Shown: in pieces, positions 40,414 through 49,464 of the stretch
Layout: each line of letters starts with the position of its first letter
Numbering within the stretch: the stretch's first letter is position 1
DNA from: Ardenticatenaceae bacterium
GTDB taxonomy: Bacteria > Chloroflexota > Anaerolineae > Promineifilales > Promineifilaceae
Length of the DNA: 64,000 nucleotides
Direction: 5' to 3'
NCBI GenBank assembly: GCA_020634455.1
Contig: JACKBQ010000002.1
Span: 1,116,001 to 1,180,000 of the forward strand
Position numbers and translations under genes: made by a program
Notes under the pieces: generated by a model
What the model was told of the DNA's origin: nothing
The model's database searches: none
The model's input: the letters and a program-made list of their open reading frames with translations, nothing else

Positions 40414-42267
40414 ATGAGTATGGAAACGTTTAATCTAAAAGAAACTGTAGTTGGCAATAAATTTGTAGGGCTGTGGCGACTTTTGCGTGGCTATCAACTC
40501 CTGTACGTGATTGCCATTACGTGTGTCGGTGTGTCGGCCTTGGCCCAGACGGGTATTTACTACTTTTTGGGCTACTTTATCGACACCATTTTGCCTTCCG
40601 AAAATATGCTAGGGATGCTGCCCTGGGTGGCGTTGGGCTTTGTTTTGCTGGCAACGCTGCAAGGTTTGTTTACCTTTGCCGGTGGTCGGCTGGCAGCTAA
40701 AGTGTCTGAAAAGGCGGTGTTGCGCATTCGTGACTTTTTGTATGACCACATCCAGCGGCTAACCTTTACTTACCACGACAATATGCAAACAGGTGAACTG
40801 CTGCAACGGTCTACGTCTGATGTGGATACGGTGCGGCGGCTGTTTGCGGAGCAGGCGGTGGGCATCGGCCGGATTGTGCTGCTGTTTGTGGTGAACTTCA
40901 TTGCGTTGTTAACGATTGACGTGGCTCTGGCGTTTTGGTCCATTGTGGTGATTCCGGTAGTACTTGTTATCTCGCTCTTCTTTTTTGTGAAAGTAGGGCA
41001 GGCGTATGAGCATTTTCAGGACCAGGAAGCGACGTTGTCTAATCGGTTGCAGGAGAATGTTTCTGGGGTGCGGGTGGTGAAGGCATTCGCCCGCCAGCAG
41101 TTTGAAACGGAGATGTTTGAGGCTGATAACCAGGAAAAATATCGGCGTGGACGGCGTTTAACGATGATGCACGCGCTGTACTGGCCATCTACTGATTTGA
41201 TGAGCGGGGCGCAGCTGCTGATTGGCTATGTCATCGGGGCGCGACTGGCGATTGAGGGGACGATTACGCCTGGGGCGTATATCTCTTACGTGGGATTTTT
41301 GTCGCAGATTATCTGGCCGATTCGTAACCTGGGTCGGTTGATTGCGGATGTTTCGACGGGGTTGGTGAGTTACGGCCGTATCCTGCAAATTGTCCAGCAA
41401 GAGCGTGAACCGATCAGCGATGGCAAGCTGCGGACAGACCACCCGGTACGAGGCGCGGTGCGCTTCGAGCACGTTGACTTTACCTATGAAGGTGAAGAAG
41501 AGCAGGTGCTGCACGACATCACCTTTGCTGTGGAACCGGGCCAGGTGGTGGCGCTGTTGGGCGGCACTGGTTCTGGCAAAACCTCGCTGGTGAATCTGCT
41601 GCCCCGGTTCTATGAGTATACGGACGGCCGTATTCTCCTTGACGATGTCGAGTTAAAAACGTATCCGCGTGATTACCTGCGGCAGCAAATTGGCATTGTG
41701 ATGCAGGAGCCGTTCCTGTTTTCGCTGTCGATTCGGGACAATATCACCTACGGTGTGACGCGTGAGGTGACGGAGGCGGAAATAGAAGCGGCGGCACGCG
41801 CTGCGGCCGTCCACGACGTCATTCTCTCCTTCCCGAATGGGTACGAGACGATGGTGGGTGAGCGCGGCGTAACGCTGTCTGGTGGGCAGAAGCAGCGCGT
41901 AACGCTGGCCCGGACCTTTTTGCGCAACCCGCGCCTGCTGATTCTGGATGACGCGACCTCTTCGGTGGATACCGAGACGGAGGCGGAAATCCGGGCGGCA
42001 TTGGACCGGCTGATGGAAGCGCGGACGACGTTCCTGATTGCGCACCGGATTCAGAGCGTGATGGATGCGGATTTGGTGTTGGTGCTGGAAAACGGCCGTA
42101 TTGTCCAACGGGGAACGCACGAAACGTTGGTGAACGTACCCGGTACGTACCAGCGCATCTACGACCTGCAATCCCGCATTGAAGATGAGCTGGAAGCAGA
42201 CTTGTCCACCGTGGCGGTGAAGGGCAGCCAGAATGGGTACCACAAATTGCCGCAGGCGGGTGATTAA
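40414..42267 (+). CDS. ABC exporter subunit A of second heterodimer
   Basis: Fused permease-ATPase, 617 residues with six membrane segments (about 28-330). The ATPase has GGTGSGKTS, an intact LSGGQ signature (from about 488), Walker B ending LDD (D512, D513) with Asp where Glu is expected, and switch His544. Asp in place of the catalytic Glu marks the degenerate site of a heterodimeric exporter; the partner follows after 184 bases. No strong ribosome binding site precedes the ATG at 40414, although the mRNA leader before it is highly structured. Probable drug or lipid exporter; the attenuator-like leader favours a drug role. Confidence 0.9.
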   Translation: MSMETFNLKETVVGNKFVGLWRLLRGYQLLYVIAITCVGVSALAQTGIYYFLGYFIDTILPSENMLGMLPWVALGFVLLATLQGLFTFAGGRLAAKVSEKAVLRIRDFLYDHIQRLTFTYHDNMQTGELLQRSTSDVDTVRRLFAEQAVGIGRIVLLFVVNFIALLTIDVALAFWSIVVIPVVLVISLFFFVKVGQAYEHFQDQEATLSNRLQENVSGVRVVKAFARQQFETEMFEADNQEKYRRGRRLTMMHALYWPSTDLMSGAQLLIGYVIGARLAIEGTITPGAYISYVGFLSQIIWPIRNLGRLIADVSTGLVSYGRILQIVQQEREPISDGKLRTDHPVRGAVRFEHVDFTYEGEEEQVLHDITFAVEPGQVVALLGGTGSGKTSLVNLLPRFYEYTDGRILLDDVELKTYPRDYLRQQIGIVMQEPFLFSLSIRDNITYGVTREVTEAEIEAAARAAAVHDVILSFPNGYETMVGERGVTLSGGQKQRVTLARTFLRNPRLLILDDATSSVDTETEAEIRAALDRLMEARTTFLIAHRIQSVMDADLVLVLENGRIVQRGTHETLVNVPGTYQRIYDLQSRIEDELEADLSTVAVKGSQNGYHKLPQAGD

Positions 42268-42321
42268 GTAAATCGCGAAAAGTTGCTTACAAGGCTGTGC
42301 GCTACCTGTGATTTACTTTCA

Positions 42322-42374
42322 GGAGAACAAAAAGCTCAAATAAGACGATTGTTTTAAAGGATTTTTTGTTCTCC
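42322..42374. repeat. Inverted repeat GGAGAACAAAAA between ABC genes
   Basis: The arms 42322-42333 and 42363-42374 are perfectly complementary over 12 bp with a 29-base loop. It may temper the ratio of the two subunits or stabilise the mRNA; there is no T-tract after it. Confidence 0.5.
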
Positions 42375-42402
42375 ACTAAAAAGCGTACAGACGTCGCATT
42401 GC

Positions 42403-42431
42403 GTAGAGACGTTGCACTGCAACGTCTCTAC
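42403..42431. repeat. GTAGAGACGTTGCA palindrome, copy 2
   Basis: The same 29-base palindrome as at 13033-13061 with one different central base; a degenerate half copy precedes it at about 42384-42402. Confidence 0.7.
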
Positions 42432-42451
42432 AAACAAAACGAGAAAATCTA

Positions 42452-44269
42452 ATGTCTGAACATTATTTTGAAGAAGAAGAATTTGATAACGAGGTAAATG
42501 GCGAAACGGTGCGCCGCATTGTGCGGGTGGGCTTGCAGCATTGGCCGTTCATGGCGCTGTTTTTGGTTTGTATTACGGCCGTTTCGCTCATTGAAGCGTA
42601 CTTTACCTATTTAACCAAGCAGATGATTGACGAAGGCATCATGGCACGTGACCTGGACCGGCTGTATGCCCTGGCAATGCAGTACGGGGCCTGGTTCCTG
42701 CTCTTTGCTGTGTTTGTGTTCGCCTTCATCCTGGCCGCAGGCTACCTGGGGCATCTGGTGCAGTACGATTTGCGCAAGCAGATGTTTGCCCATCTGCAAA
42801 AGCTGCCGCTTTCGTACTATAACCGCACGGCCGATGGCTGGATCATGTCTCGCGTGACGTCCGATGCCACCCGCGTGGGCGATCTGGTTTCTTGGGGTTT
42901 TCTGGATACGGCCTGGACCGTAACCAGCATCTTGACCTCAATCGGGTTCATGATGGCCATCAACTGGAAGCTGTCGCTGCTGGTGCTGGTGATGATTCCG
43001 GCGTTGTGGAAGGTGGCAATCACCTTCAAGCAGCGCATCCTGACAGAGTATCGCCGGGTGCGCAAGCTGAACTCCCGGATTACTGGCGCGTACAGCGAGA
43101 GCATTAACGGGGTGCGGGTGGTCAAGTCGCTGGGGCGTGAGCAGGAAAACCTGAGCCAGTTCAGCGAGCTGACCGATGACATGTACCAGGCATCCTACCG
43201 GGCGGCGTGGCTATCGGCCCTGTTTTTGCCAGCGGTGCAGTTGGTAAGCGCCAGCGGCATCGCGGCCGTGGTCTGGTTTAGCGGTTGGCAGTTTGAAGCG
43301 GGCGGCATGACGATTGGCGGTTTGCAAGCGTTCATCTCTTACGTCTCCTTCATGCTGTGGCCGATTCAGCAGATGGCGGCAGTGTATGCCAGCATGCAGC
43401 AGGCCGTTGCTTCTGGCGAGCGCATCTTCTCGCTGTTGGACACGGAGCCCGAGATTGTGGACGTGCCGGGGGCGTTTGATCCGGGCAGCATTCGCGGTGA
43501 CATCGTGTTTGATGATGTCTCTTTCCATTACGAGGATGGCAAGCCGGTGTTGGAAAACTTCTCGCTGCGGATTCCGCAAGGGGAGACGGTGGCGCTGGTG
43601 GGGCCGACCGGTGCGGGTAAATCGACGCTGGTCAATCTGATTTGCCGGTTTTATGAACCAACTTCCGGCAAGATTTTGATCGACGGGCACGATTACACGC
43701 AGTTGACCCAACACGCAATCCAATCGCGGATTGGGATGGTGCTGCAAACGCCACACCTGTTCTCGGGTTCGGTGATGGACAACTTGCGATACGGCCGTCT
43801 CGATGCCACCGACGCTGACGTGGAGCAAGCGGCTAAACTGGCTGGCGCTCATGACTTCATCGCCAGGCTGGAGCATGGTTACCAGACAGAAGTGGGTGAG
43901 GGCGGCGTGCTGCTTTCGGTTGGTCAGAAGCAGCTAATCAGCCTGGCGCGGGCGATTCTGGCCAAGCCGGACATCTTTATCATGGACGAGGCGACGAGTT
44001 CGGTGGACACGCTGACGGAAGCGTTGATTCAGCAGGGGATGGAGGCGTTGATGAACGGCCGTACCAGCTTCATCATCGCTCACCGGCTGTCTACCATCAA
44101 AAATGCGGATCGCATCATGGTGATTGAAAATGGTGGTGTGTCTGAAATGGGCAGCCACTCAGAACTCATCCGTGCGCGCGGCCATTATTACAACCTCTAC
44201 ACCAAACAATTCCGCGACGAGCGGCAGAAGGTGTATGGGTTGGATGGCAGTGTGCCGGTGGCACAGTAA
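42452..44269 (+). CDS. ABC exporter subunit B of second heterodimer
   Basis: Fused permease-ATPase, 605 residues, six membrane segments. Walker A is GPTGAGKST, Walker B is proper (D512, E513, IMDEATSSVD) and the switch His is kept (FIIAHRLSTI), but the signature reads LSVGQ (about 488-492). This altered signature would face the LDD Walker B of the neighbour, leaving one catalytic site formed by this subunit's Walker motifs and the neighbour's LSGGQ. An acidic N-terminal tail (MSEHYFEEEEFDNEVNGE) is unusual. It follows subunit A after a gap holding two palindromes, so expression may be tuned separately. Confidence 0.9.
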   Translation: MSEHYFEEEEFDNEVNGETVRRIVRVGLQHWPFMALFLVCITAVSLIEAYFTYLTKQMIDEGIMARDLDRLYALAMQYGAWFLLFAVFVFAFILAAGYLGHLVQYDLRKQMFAHLQKLPLSYYNRTADGWIMSRVTSDATRVGDLVSWGFLDTAWTVTSILTSIGFMMAINWKLSLLVLVMIPALWKVAITFKQRILTEYRRVRKLNSRITGAYSESINGVRVVKSLGREQENLSQFSELTDDMYQASYRAAWLSALFLPAVQLVSASGIAAVVWFSGWQFEAGGMTIGGLQAFISYVSFMLWPIQQMAAVYASMQQAVASGERIFSLLDTEPEIVDVPGAFDPGSIRGDIVFDDVSFHYEDGKPVLENFSLRIPQGETVALVGPTGAGKSTLVNLICRFYEPTSGKILIDGHDYTQLTQHAIQSRIGMVLQTPHLFSGSVMDNLRYGRLDATDADVEQAAKLAGAHDFIARLEHGYQTEVGEGGVLLSVGQKQLISLARAILAKPDIFIMDEATSSVDTLTEALIQQGMEALMNGRTSFIIAHRLSTIKNADRIMVIENGGVSEMGSHSELIRARGHYYNLYTKQFRDERQKVYGLDGSVPVAQ

Positions 44270-44340
44270 TCGGTATGCCGTAAACGGTAATCGGTTTTCT
44301 TTTACCGATTACCGATCTACCGATAACTGATTACCGACTA
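44265..44340. repeat. Dispersed repeat, ACCGATTACCG family
   Basis: AACGGTAATCGG and ACCGATTACCGAT units with an ACTGATTACCGAC tail fill the gap between the ABC gene and the following small gene. Confidence 0.65.
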
Positions 44341-44354
44341 AAGGACGGGATACA

Positions 44355-44714
44355 ATGAATACGCAACAGAGTGAATTACGAGCAGTTTTGCAAGCGCTGG
44401 CGCTGCCGGTGTCGGGGCAACTGCGCCTGTATCCCAACGATGCCTGTAAAGTAAGTCGTTTGATACAGGAATTTGAACAATCTGAGCCGCGTTTTGTGGC
44501 TGGAACAGACTGCCTGACAAATGCGCAAAAAGAGGTGTTGGCTTCACTGCACCGCGATTTGCTGCGCGTTTGTCTGGATCACACCTGCACTGATGTGGCT
44601 TTGCGCCGCAGCGACGTGTGGCGGCGCGTTCGTCTGTTGGCACGGTCGGCGCTGCTGGCTTTTAACTGGCCGCTGGCGCTGCCGCCGCAGTTTGAACCAG
44701 CGGTGGTGTGCTAA
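44355..44714 (+). CDS. Small helical protein, unknown
   Basis: I do not recognise this 119-residue protein. It appears all-helical, with no membrane segment, three Cys (NDACKV, TDCLT, CLDHTC region) and a basic central stretch (LRRSDVWRRVRLLARS). An AAGGA site precedes the ATG. It follows the ABC pair by 85 bases and ends at a good terminator, so it may be the last gene of that transcript. Confidence 0.5.
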   Translation: MNTQQSELRAVLQALALPVSGQLRLYPNDACKVSRLIQEFEQSEPRFVAGTDCLTNAQKEVLASLHRDLLRVCLDHTCTDVALRRSDVWRRVRLLARSALLAFNWPLALPPQFEPAVVC

Positions 44715-44723
44715 TGTGAAGAG

Positions 44724-44756
44724 GCAACGGTTGGAAACGGCCGTTGCTTTTTTTTT
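44724..44756 (+). terminator. Terminator after the ABC exporter operon
   Basis: GCAACGG (44724-44730) and CCGTTGC (44741-44747) form a stem followed by about nine T. The second arm is half of an ACGGCCGT octamer. Confidence 0.8.
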
Positions 44757-44818
44757 GATCACGCGAGATTTCAAAAGTTTTGCATTTGGACCAAATTGGG
44801 GAAGAGACTTTTGAAATC

Positions 44819-44856
44819 TTGTCAATTTGGAATCTAAATTTATAATGTTTATAAAC
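44819..44856 (+). promoter_or_regulatory. Promoter and likely operator of the toxin-antitoxin pair
   Basis: TTGTCA (44819-44824) and TATAAT (44841-44846) are 16 bases apart. The perfect palindrome GTTTATAAAC (44847-44856) directly follows the -10 box and is a plausible Phd-type autorepressor site. Confidence 0.65.
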
Positions 44857-44873
44857 TTTATAAGGTGATAAAA

Positions 44874-45179
44874 ATGGAAAAACAAATTGGTACAACCTAT
44901 TTGCGGCAAAAATTGACGGATGTGATTCAGGAAATCAAGGAAGAAAAGGCGACTTACGTGGTAGAAACCTTTGGTCGGCCACAGGTCGCCATTGTGGATT
45001 TGGATCAATACCAAAACTTTTTACGCTACCAGCAAGAACGGGCTGAATTTTTTGATTGGCTGAATGAAACAGCCGCAATTAATGCGGAACACAACAAGGA
45101 TTTAACCGAAGCCGAAATTTTGGCGATTATTGAGCAAGCCCGGCAAGAAGTTTGGGAAGAGCAGCAAAGTAAACAATGA
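44874..45179 (+). CDS. Phd/YefM-family antitoxin
   Basis: A 101-residue antitoxin. The N-terminus IGTTYLRQKLTDVIQEIKEEKATYVVETFGRPQVAIVDLDQYQNFLRYQQ is the Phd/YefM DNA-binding fold; the C-terminal half is acidic and charged, as expected for the toxin-neutralising tail. AAGGTG precedes the ATG at 44874. Its stop overlaps the start of the PIN toxin gene (ATGA, 45176-45179), which is the usual coupling of such pairs. It likely represses its own promoter through the GTTTATAAAC palindrome. Confidence 0.82.
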   Translation: MEKQIGTTYLRQKLTDVIQEIKEEKATYVVETFGRPQVAIVDLDQYQNFLRYQQERAEFFDWLNETAAINAEHNKDLTEAEILAIIEQARQEVWEEQQSKQ

Positions 45180-45574
45180 GCCTTCGCGTTGTCTTAGACA
45201 CCAGCTCTTTGATAAGCTTTGTGCTTACCACCGGGGACATCATGAGCCAGATTGTTTTGCCTGGCGTACTGAGGAATTTGCTTTGATTACGTCATTGCAA
45301 ACAAGGGCAGAATTGAATGAGGTACTCGATCGTCCCAAAATTCGGGCTTTGGCCAAAGAGCCGATTGAGCGCCTGCAACGAGAAGTCGCCAAATTTTCGC
45401 TTTTTGTTGACGGTGCAGACCAAATTTCTGGCGTATGCCGCGATCCGAATGATGACAAATTTTTTGGCGTGTGCCGTGGCAGGCAAAGCGCATTATTTGG
45501 TTAGCAGCGACAAAGATTTACTCGAACTAAAGCAGTACAAGGGTATTTGCATCTTGGTACAGGCACGTTTTTGA
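45176..45574 (+). pseudogene. PIN-domain toxin, broken by frameshifts
   Basis: The start MSLRVVLDTSSLISFVL matches a PIN-domain ribonuclease toxin with the first active-site Asp at residue 8. The frame stops at about 45285, but the protein continues in another frame (TEEFALITSLQTRAELNEVLDRPKIRALAK...VCRDPNDDKF) and then in a third (LACAVAGKAHYLVSSDKDLLEL). One base is missing at about 45252-45258 (TTTTGCCTGG, where GCC TGG needs one more base) and one T is extra at about 45460 (run of six T). A further shift near 45550 may let the family's C-terminal end continue to about 45600. This is either a decayed toxin or sequence error. Confidence 0.75.
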
Positions 45575-45700
45575 TTGCCCTGCGGCTGGCCAAGCTCACG
45601 GTGGCCGAAATCAAGGCGACGTTTAGCCAGGCAACGCTGCGTACCATTCAGGAAAATGTGTGTATGGAAGAAAACGGCCGTAAAACTCACTACAGCCATC

Positions 45701-47257
45701 TCATCGTGAATTCAAAATCCGCGTTAAAAAGTAGACCTTGCTTAAAATGGGAGCCGCTTCCCAGCTTTCGGCCAGGCAGGGTGCGCCGCCTTCCTGGATG
45801 ATGGCCGGGATGAGTTCCAGCGACCGCACGCCATCCGCATCCAGCCAGACGTTGAGCACGGCCGTTTCTGGCGGCCATCAATCTCAAACGCAAAATTCCC
45901 CAGCCCGTAGACAATCACCCCGCTGTTGTAAAAATCAATGCCCTGCAAAATGTGGGCATGGTGGCCGATCACCAACTTTGCTCCAGCATCAATGGCAGCC
46001 TGGGCGGCAGCGACCTGTGATTCAGAGGGTTCTTCGACGTATTCATAGCCGCTGTGCAGGAATGCACAATGACCAGATCGACCTGATCGCGAACGGCCGT
46101 TACGTCCGCAGTAACAATCTCCGGATCAGCCCAGGCCAGGCCGGGTGTGGTGTCGGTGGCGGTCAGACGGCCGTGTCAAACGCCGATCGCGCTTCGATAG
46201 GCACATTTACGTAGGCCAAAATGGCCAGCGACAGGCCGTTGATTTGGGTGATGTAAGGCGTGTGGGCGGCATCAAAATTGCTTCGCGCCAATCGGAGCGA
46301 CGCCTTGCGCTTGCAGCAGCTCAATCGCTTGCAGCAGCGCCTCTGGCCGTAATCCATACCGTGATTGTTGGCCAATGACACGACATCGAAGCCCGCCAGC
46401 GCCAGCGCTTCGGCGGCGACGGGCGGGCGCGGAACGGATAGCTTTTGGCGGCTGGCTCGCCCAGCGTGCCCGTGCCGACTCCATGTTGCCCACGGTGATG
46501 TCCGCGTTTTGCAGCAGCGGCGCGACCTTGGCGAACGGATAGGCCAGGTTGCCGCCCTGAATCACGATCCCCAGGCCGCGATCCAGCATGATGTCGCCCA
46601 CGCTGGCCAGATGGATGACGGGTTCGGGCGCGAGGCGGTTTGCAGGATGGGCAGCAGTTGATTGGCGGCGCTGTTTTCGGTTTGCAGCGTGAGGCGGTTG
46701 ATGAAGGGTAATTGGCGTCGGTGGGGAAACTGCCGTCTACGCGCAAAGGTTTCCAGTCTGGGGTGAGTTCCGACCAGGGCAGCACCACGGCCAGCGCATG
46801 CCGTTGGCCAGAATCGCTTCGGCGTCGGCCTGGGGAATATCTTCCCACTCGGTGACAAACGGTACGGCCAGGACGATTGGCTCTTGCCAGACCAACTGTC
46901 CCGCGCCATTTTCTACCAGTTGGGCATCGGCGGGTTCCGTGGCAGCACGATTTGCCAGGTGCGGCTGGTGGTTGCCGCTGCCAACGCCTCGCTGACGGCG
47001 GACTGCCAGTTTCTGGCACGGCCAGGGTGAGCAGGGCGAGCGGCGTGGGGCAGGTGGAATTTCGGTGGGAACGGCCGTTGCCGTCGCTGCCGCTGGCGTG
47101 TTCGTGGCGGGAATGGGTGTGGGTGGGGCGGGTAACGTGCTGGTTGGTTGGGTCAGGGTCGGGGCGATGGTGGGAGCGGGTTGCTGGAAACGGCCGTTTG
47201 CCCACAGCCCATCAAAAATAAGTACCAAGAAGAAAAGAATGCTTCTCCCCGTGTCAT
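45701..47257 (-). pseudogene. CapA-like (poly-gamma-glutamate synthesis type) lipoprotein, multiply frameshifted
   Basis: Diagnostic pieces of a CapA/PGA_cap metallophosphatase-like protein occur in order but in different frames: a lipobox LMGC near 47205, GDIMLDRGLGIVIQGGNL with NADITVGNMESA (about 46450-46600), SLANNHGMDYG (about 46340-46380) and VIGHHAHILQGIDFYNSGV (about 45900-45975). At least six single-base shifts are needed. One is clear at about 45880, where the codons GGC CGC CAG AAA CGG should read CAG xAA ACG GCC GTG. The octamer ACGGCCGT is present, so the gene is native. The N-terminal start is approximate. Confidence 0.7.
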
Positions 47258-47320
47258 TCCCGCGAAAGCTGGAATCCATTCTGGGTGTTGGTAGATTCCC
47301 GCCTGCGCAGGAATGACAGG
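47253..47320. repeat. GTCATTCCCGC/GCAGGAATGAC palindromic repeat
   Basis: GTCATTCCCGCGAAAGCTGG faces TTCCCGCCTGCGCAGGAATG about 45 bases away, in the CapA-VanY gap. Closely similar repeats are widespread in bacteria. Confidence 0.65.
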
Positions 47321-47336
47321 TGTGGGATGAGCCTTA

Positions 47337-47375
47337 AAATCTGCGAAATCTGCGAAATCTGCGGATAAAATCCTT
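47337..47375. repeat. AATCTGCGAAATCTGCG repeat
   Basis: Tandem AAATCTGCG units end in GGATAAAATCC; the family is the one at 22949-22983 on the other strand. Confidence 0.6.
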
Positions 47376-47419
47376 TCATGGGATGCAAGGCTCCGGTTGG
47401 TTGATGAGTTGGAATGCGG

Positions 47420-48260
47420 TCAGGTAGGTGCCTGAATCGTGCAAGAAGGTAGCCATTTCTCGCCGACGTAGCGGTAGTGCCACGGCTCGTAGAAAAAGCC
47501 GGTGAGTTCCTGCGCCCCGCGCGGGTAACTGAGGGTAAAGCCGTAGCGATGAGCATTTTCGGCTAGCCAGATGCCTTCGCTGGTTTGGTAAAAATAGGTG
47601 TGAAACTCAATGTCCTCAATGCCCACGATTTCTGCCAGTTCCGGTGAGCCAAAATCGAGGGTGGTGCCCAGTTGGTGCTCGCTGTGACCGGGGCGGGCGC
47701 TGAGAATGGCCGCGCGTTCTGGCTCCTCGCGGTTCCACTTTTCCCAACTGATTGCCTGGGCGGAATAGCTGCGGTAGCCGGACAAAATCCACGGCTGCAA
47801 GCCCGCGTTTTGCATGTCGGCAATCATCTGAATCAGCGGTCGAGCGCCACCTGACGGAGTTCGGTGGGGTAACCGAGGGTGACGTCCACCGGTAGGTAGT
47901 CGGTGAGCAGGTAAAATCTTGCAGGGCGTAGTCGCGGCTGAGGCCGTAGGTTTGGGTGACAATGGTGAACAGGTCATCCTGTGGCATTCGCGCGTCACAC
48001 GGGCCGATGGGAGTGGCGGTTGGTGTAGGGGATGGGGTGACGGTCGGTGAGGCTGTGGCCGTTGCGGTGGGTTCTGGCGTGTTGGTGGGTTGTTGGGCAA
48101 CGGCCGTTTCTCCCTCCACGGATGGCGGCGGCAAGGTTGGCGTTTCGACGGGTAAGCCGGTAGGGACGAGCGTGGGTAAGGGTGGGGGCAACACGGCCGT
48201 TTCCAATCCACAGCCTGCCAACAAAAACGTTCCTAAACAAAGCAGTAAAAATCTTTTCAT
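47420..48260 (-). pseudogene. VanY-like D-alanyl-D-alanine carboxypeptidase lipoprotein, frameshifted
   Basis: A peptidoglycan carboxypeptidase of the M15B type. The N-terminus MKRFLLLCLGTFLLAGC is a lipoprotein signal, followed by a Thr/Pro linker. The catalytic part has SGYRSYSAQ, ARPGHSEHQLGTTLDF (zinc His and Asp) and YEPWHYRYVG (zinc His). Two single-base losses separate these: at about 47912 (GAT TTT ACC TGC, where CTG CTC ACC would follow with one more base) and at about 47845 (GACCGCTGATTCAG for GACCGCCTGATTCAG). In the corrected frame LLTDYLPVDVTLGYPTELRQ joins the two parts perfectly. Real decay and sequencing error are both possible. Confidence 0.78.
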
Positions 48261-48297
48261 CGCACCAGATTGTACCAAAAGCGGGTCAAATCGAAAA

Positions 48298-48325
48298 TTG
48301 ACAGAAAATGGTTTTCCCGTATAAT
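48298..48325 (+). promoter_or_regulatory. Promoter of the Lrp/AsnC-DinB pair
   Basis: TTGACA (48298-48303) and TATAAT (48320-48325) are 16 bases apart, 58 bases before the regulator's ATG and in the divergent region with the VanY-like gene. Confidence 0.8.
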
Positions 48326-48382
48326 ATTCCGATAAATCTAAAAAAATACGAAAAATATCCAAAGAAATAAGATAAATAAAGA

Positions 48383-48862
48383 ATGATTGACGAAATTGAC
48401 GCCAGAATACTCGATCTTTTGCAAGCAGACGGCCGTTTATCCAACGCCGCCATTGCCGAACAGGTGGGGCTAACCACTTCCACCGTTTTTGAGCGAATCA
48501 AGAAGCTGGAAAAAAGAGAAATCATCCAGCGCTATGTCGCCGTGGTAGATCCACAAAAGCTGGGCAAGCCAATCACCGCCTTTGTCCGATTGATCATCGG
48601 CACCGCACCGGGCGAGGATTATGCCGCCTGCAAGCAGGATTTTGTGGCCCAATGCCTGGCAGAGCCGGACATTTTGGAGTGCCATTCGGTGGCGGGCGAG
48701 GAATGTTACATGCTCAAGGTGCGAGTGGCAAGCACTGGCGAGCTGGAAAAGCTGCTGGAGCGGCTGCGAAGCTATACGCTGGTGGCCAAATCGACCAGCA
48801 GCATTGTGATGTCTACCTTTAAAGAAGAGTTGCGCGTTACGACCGAGGGAGGTGTGGCGTGA
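48383..48862 (+). CDS. Lrp/AsnC-family transcriptional regulator
   Basis: 159 residues. The N-terminal helix-turn-helix is MIDEIDARILDLLQADGRLSNAAIAEQVGLTTSTVFERIKKLEKREII, followed by the RAM effector-binding domain (ITAFVRLII...ILECHSVAGEECYMLKVRVASTGELEKLLERL). It probably senses an amino acid or related metabolite. A consensus promoter lies upstream. It overlaps the DinB-like gene by one base (TGATG), so the two are co-translated. Confidence 0.9.
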   Translation: MIDEIDARILDLLQADGRLSNAAIAEQVGLTTSTVFERIKKLEKREIIQRYVAVVDPQKLGKPITAFVRLIIGTAPGEDYAACKQDFVAQCLAEPDILECHSVAGEECYMLKVRVASTGELEKLLERLRSYTLVAKSTSSIVMSTFKEELRVTTEGGVA

Positions 48863-49347
48863 TGAATCAAACTGAGCGACAAGAAAAGATGGCGCTGTAC
48901 GGCCGTGCTTACGAATTGCTAACCGCAGCGCTGGAACGATTTCCGCGTGAGATGTGGCAGTATCGCTCGGCGGTGGACGACTGGACGATTCATGAAATTG
49001 TTGTGCACATCACCGACAGCGAGGCGAATAGCTACGTGCGCTGCCGCCGTTTTATGGCGGAACCGGGTGAAACGCTGATGGCCTACGATGAAAATCAGTG
49101 GGCCAAATCGCTAAATTATCATGCGCTGGATGTGGATACGGCCGTTTCCCTCTTCAAATGGCTGCGGCAAAGCTCCTACGAACTGATCCAGACCGCGCCT
49201 GACGGCGTCTGGCAAAACATAGCGTACCACCCCGAAAGCGGCCAAATGACCTTCGACGATTGGCTGGAAACCTACAGCCGCCATGTTCCTGCCCACATCG
49301 CCCAAATGGAGCGCATTTACGCGGCGTGGGAGCAGGCACAGAAATAA
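48862..49347 (+). CDS. DinB-family protein (putative metal-dependent transferase)
   Basis: 161 residues with the four-helix DinB/YfiT-like layout: YELLTAALERFPREMWQYRSAVDDWTIHEIVVHITDSEANSY at the N-terminal end, and YSRHVPAHIAQMERIY near the C-terminus. The His of VVHITDSE and of RHVPAHIAQ are the likely metal ligands. Family members include thiol S-transferases with metal. GGGAGG precedes the ATG by nine bases; a GTG three bases earlier is also possible. Its coupling to the Lrp-type regulator suggests a role in a small-molecule response, but the substrate is unknown. Confidence 0.75.
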   Translation: MNQTERQEKMALYGRAYELLTAALERFPREMWQYRSAVDDWTIHEIVVHITDSEANSYVRCRRFMAEPGETLMAYDENQWAKSLNYHALDVDTAVSLFKWLRQSSYELIQTAPDGVWQNIAYHPESGQMTFDDWLETYSRHVPAHIAQMERIYAAWEQAQK

Positions 49348-49348
49348 G

Positions 49349-49385
49349 TGAGGAGTGAGCATGCTCACATGCGAACGGGCATTTG
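49349..49385. repeat. GAGGAGTGAGCATGCTCACATGCGAACGGGCAT-like repeat, half copy
   Basis: The segment starts GTGAGGAGTGAGCATGCTCA and is related to the complete palindrome at 53065-53140. Confidence 0.45.
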
Positions 49386-49464
49386 AGTACGTTTAGCTTC
49401 TAATAAATATTCCGCAAGGAATGGATCGATTGGCGGTGACCGATCGGTTATAAATTTGGGAGTA

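Noticed and set aside
45547..45801. A separate small gene after the PIN toxin
   Set aside because: The 84-codon frame looks like the frameshifted C-terminal end of the PIN gene running on into the antisense of CapA.
46321..47205. A 294-codon minus-strand frame in the CapA region
   Set aside because: It is one of the wrong frames produced by frameshifts; the Arg/Pro-rich text is unlike any protein, while the CapA motifs lie in other frames.
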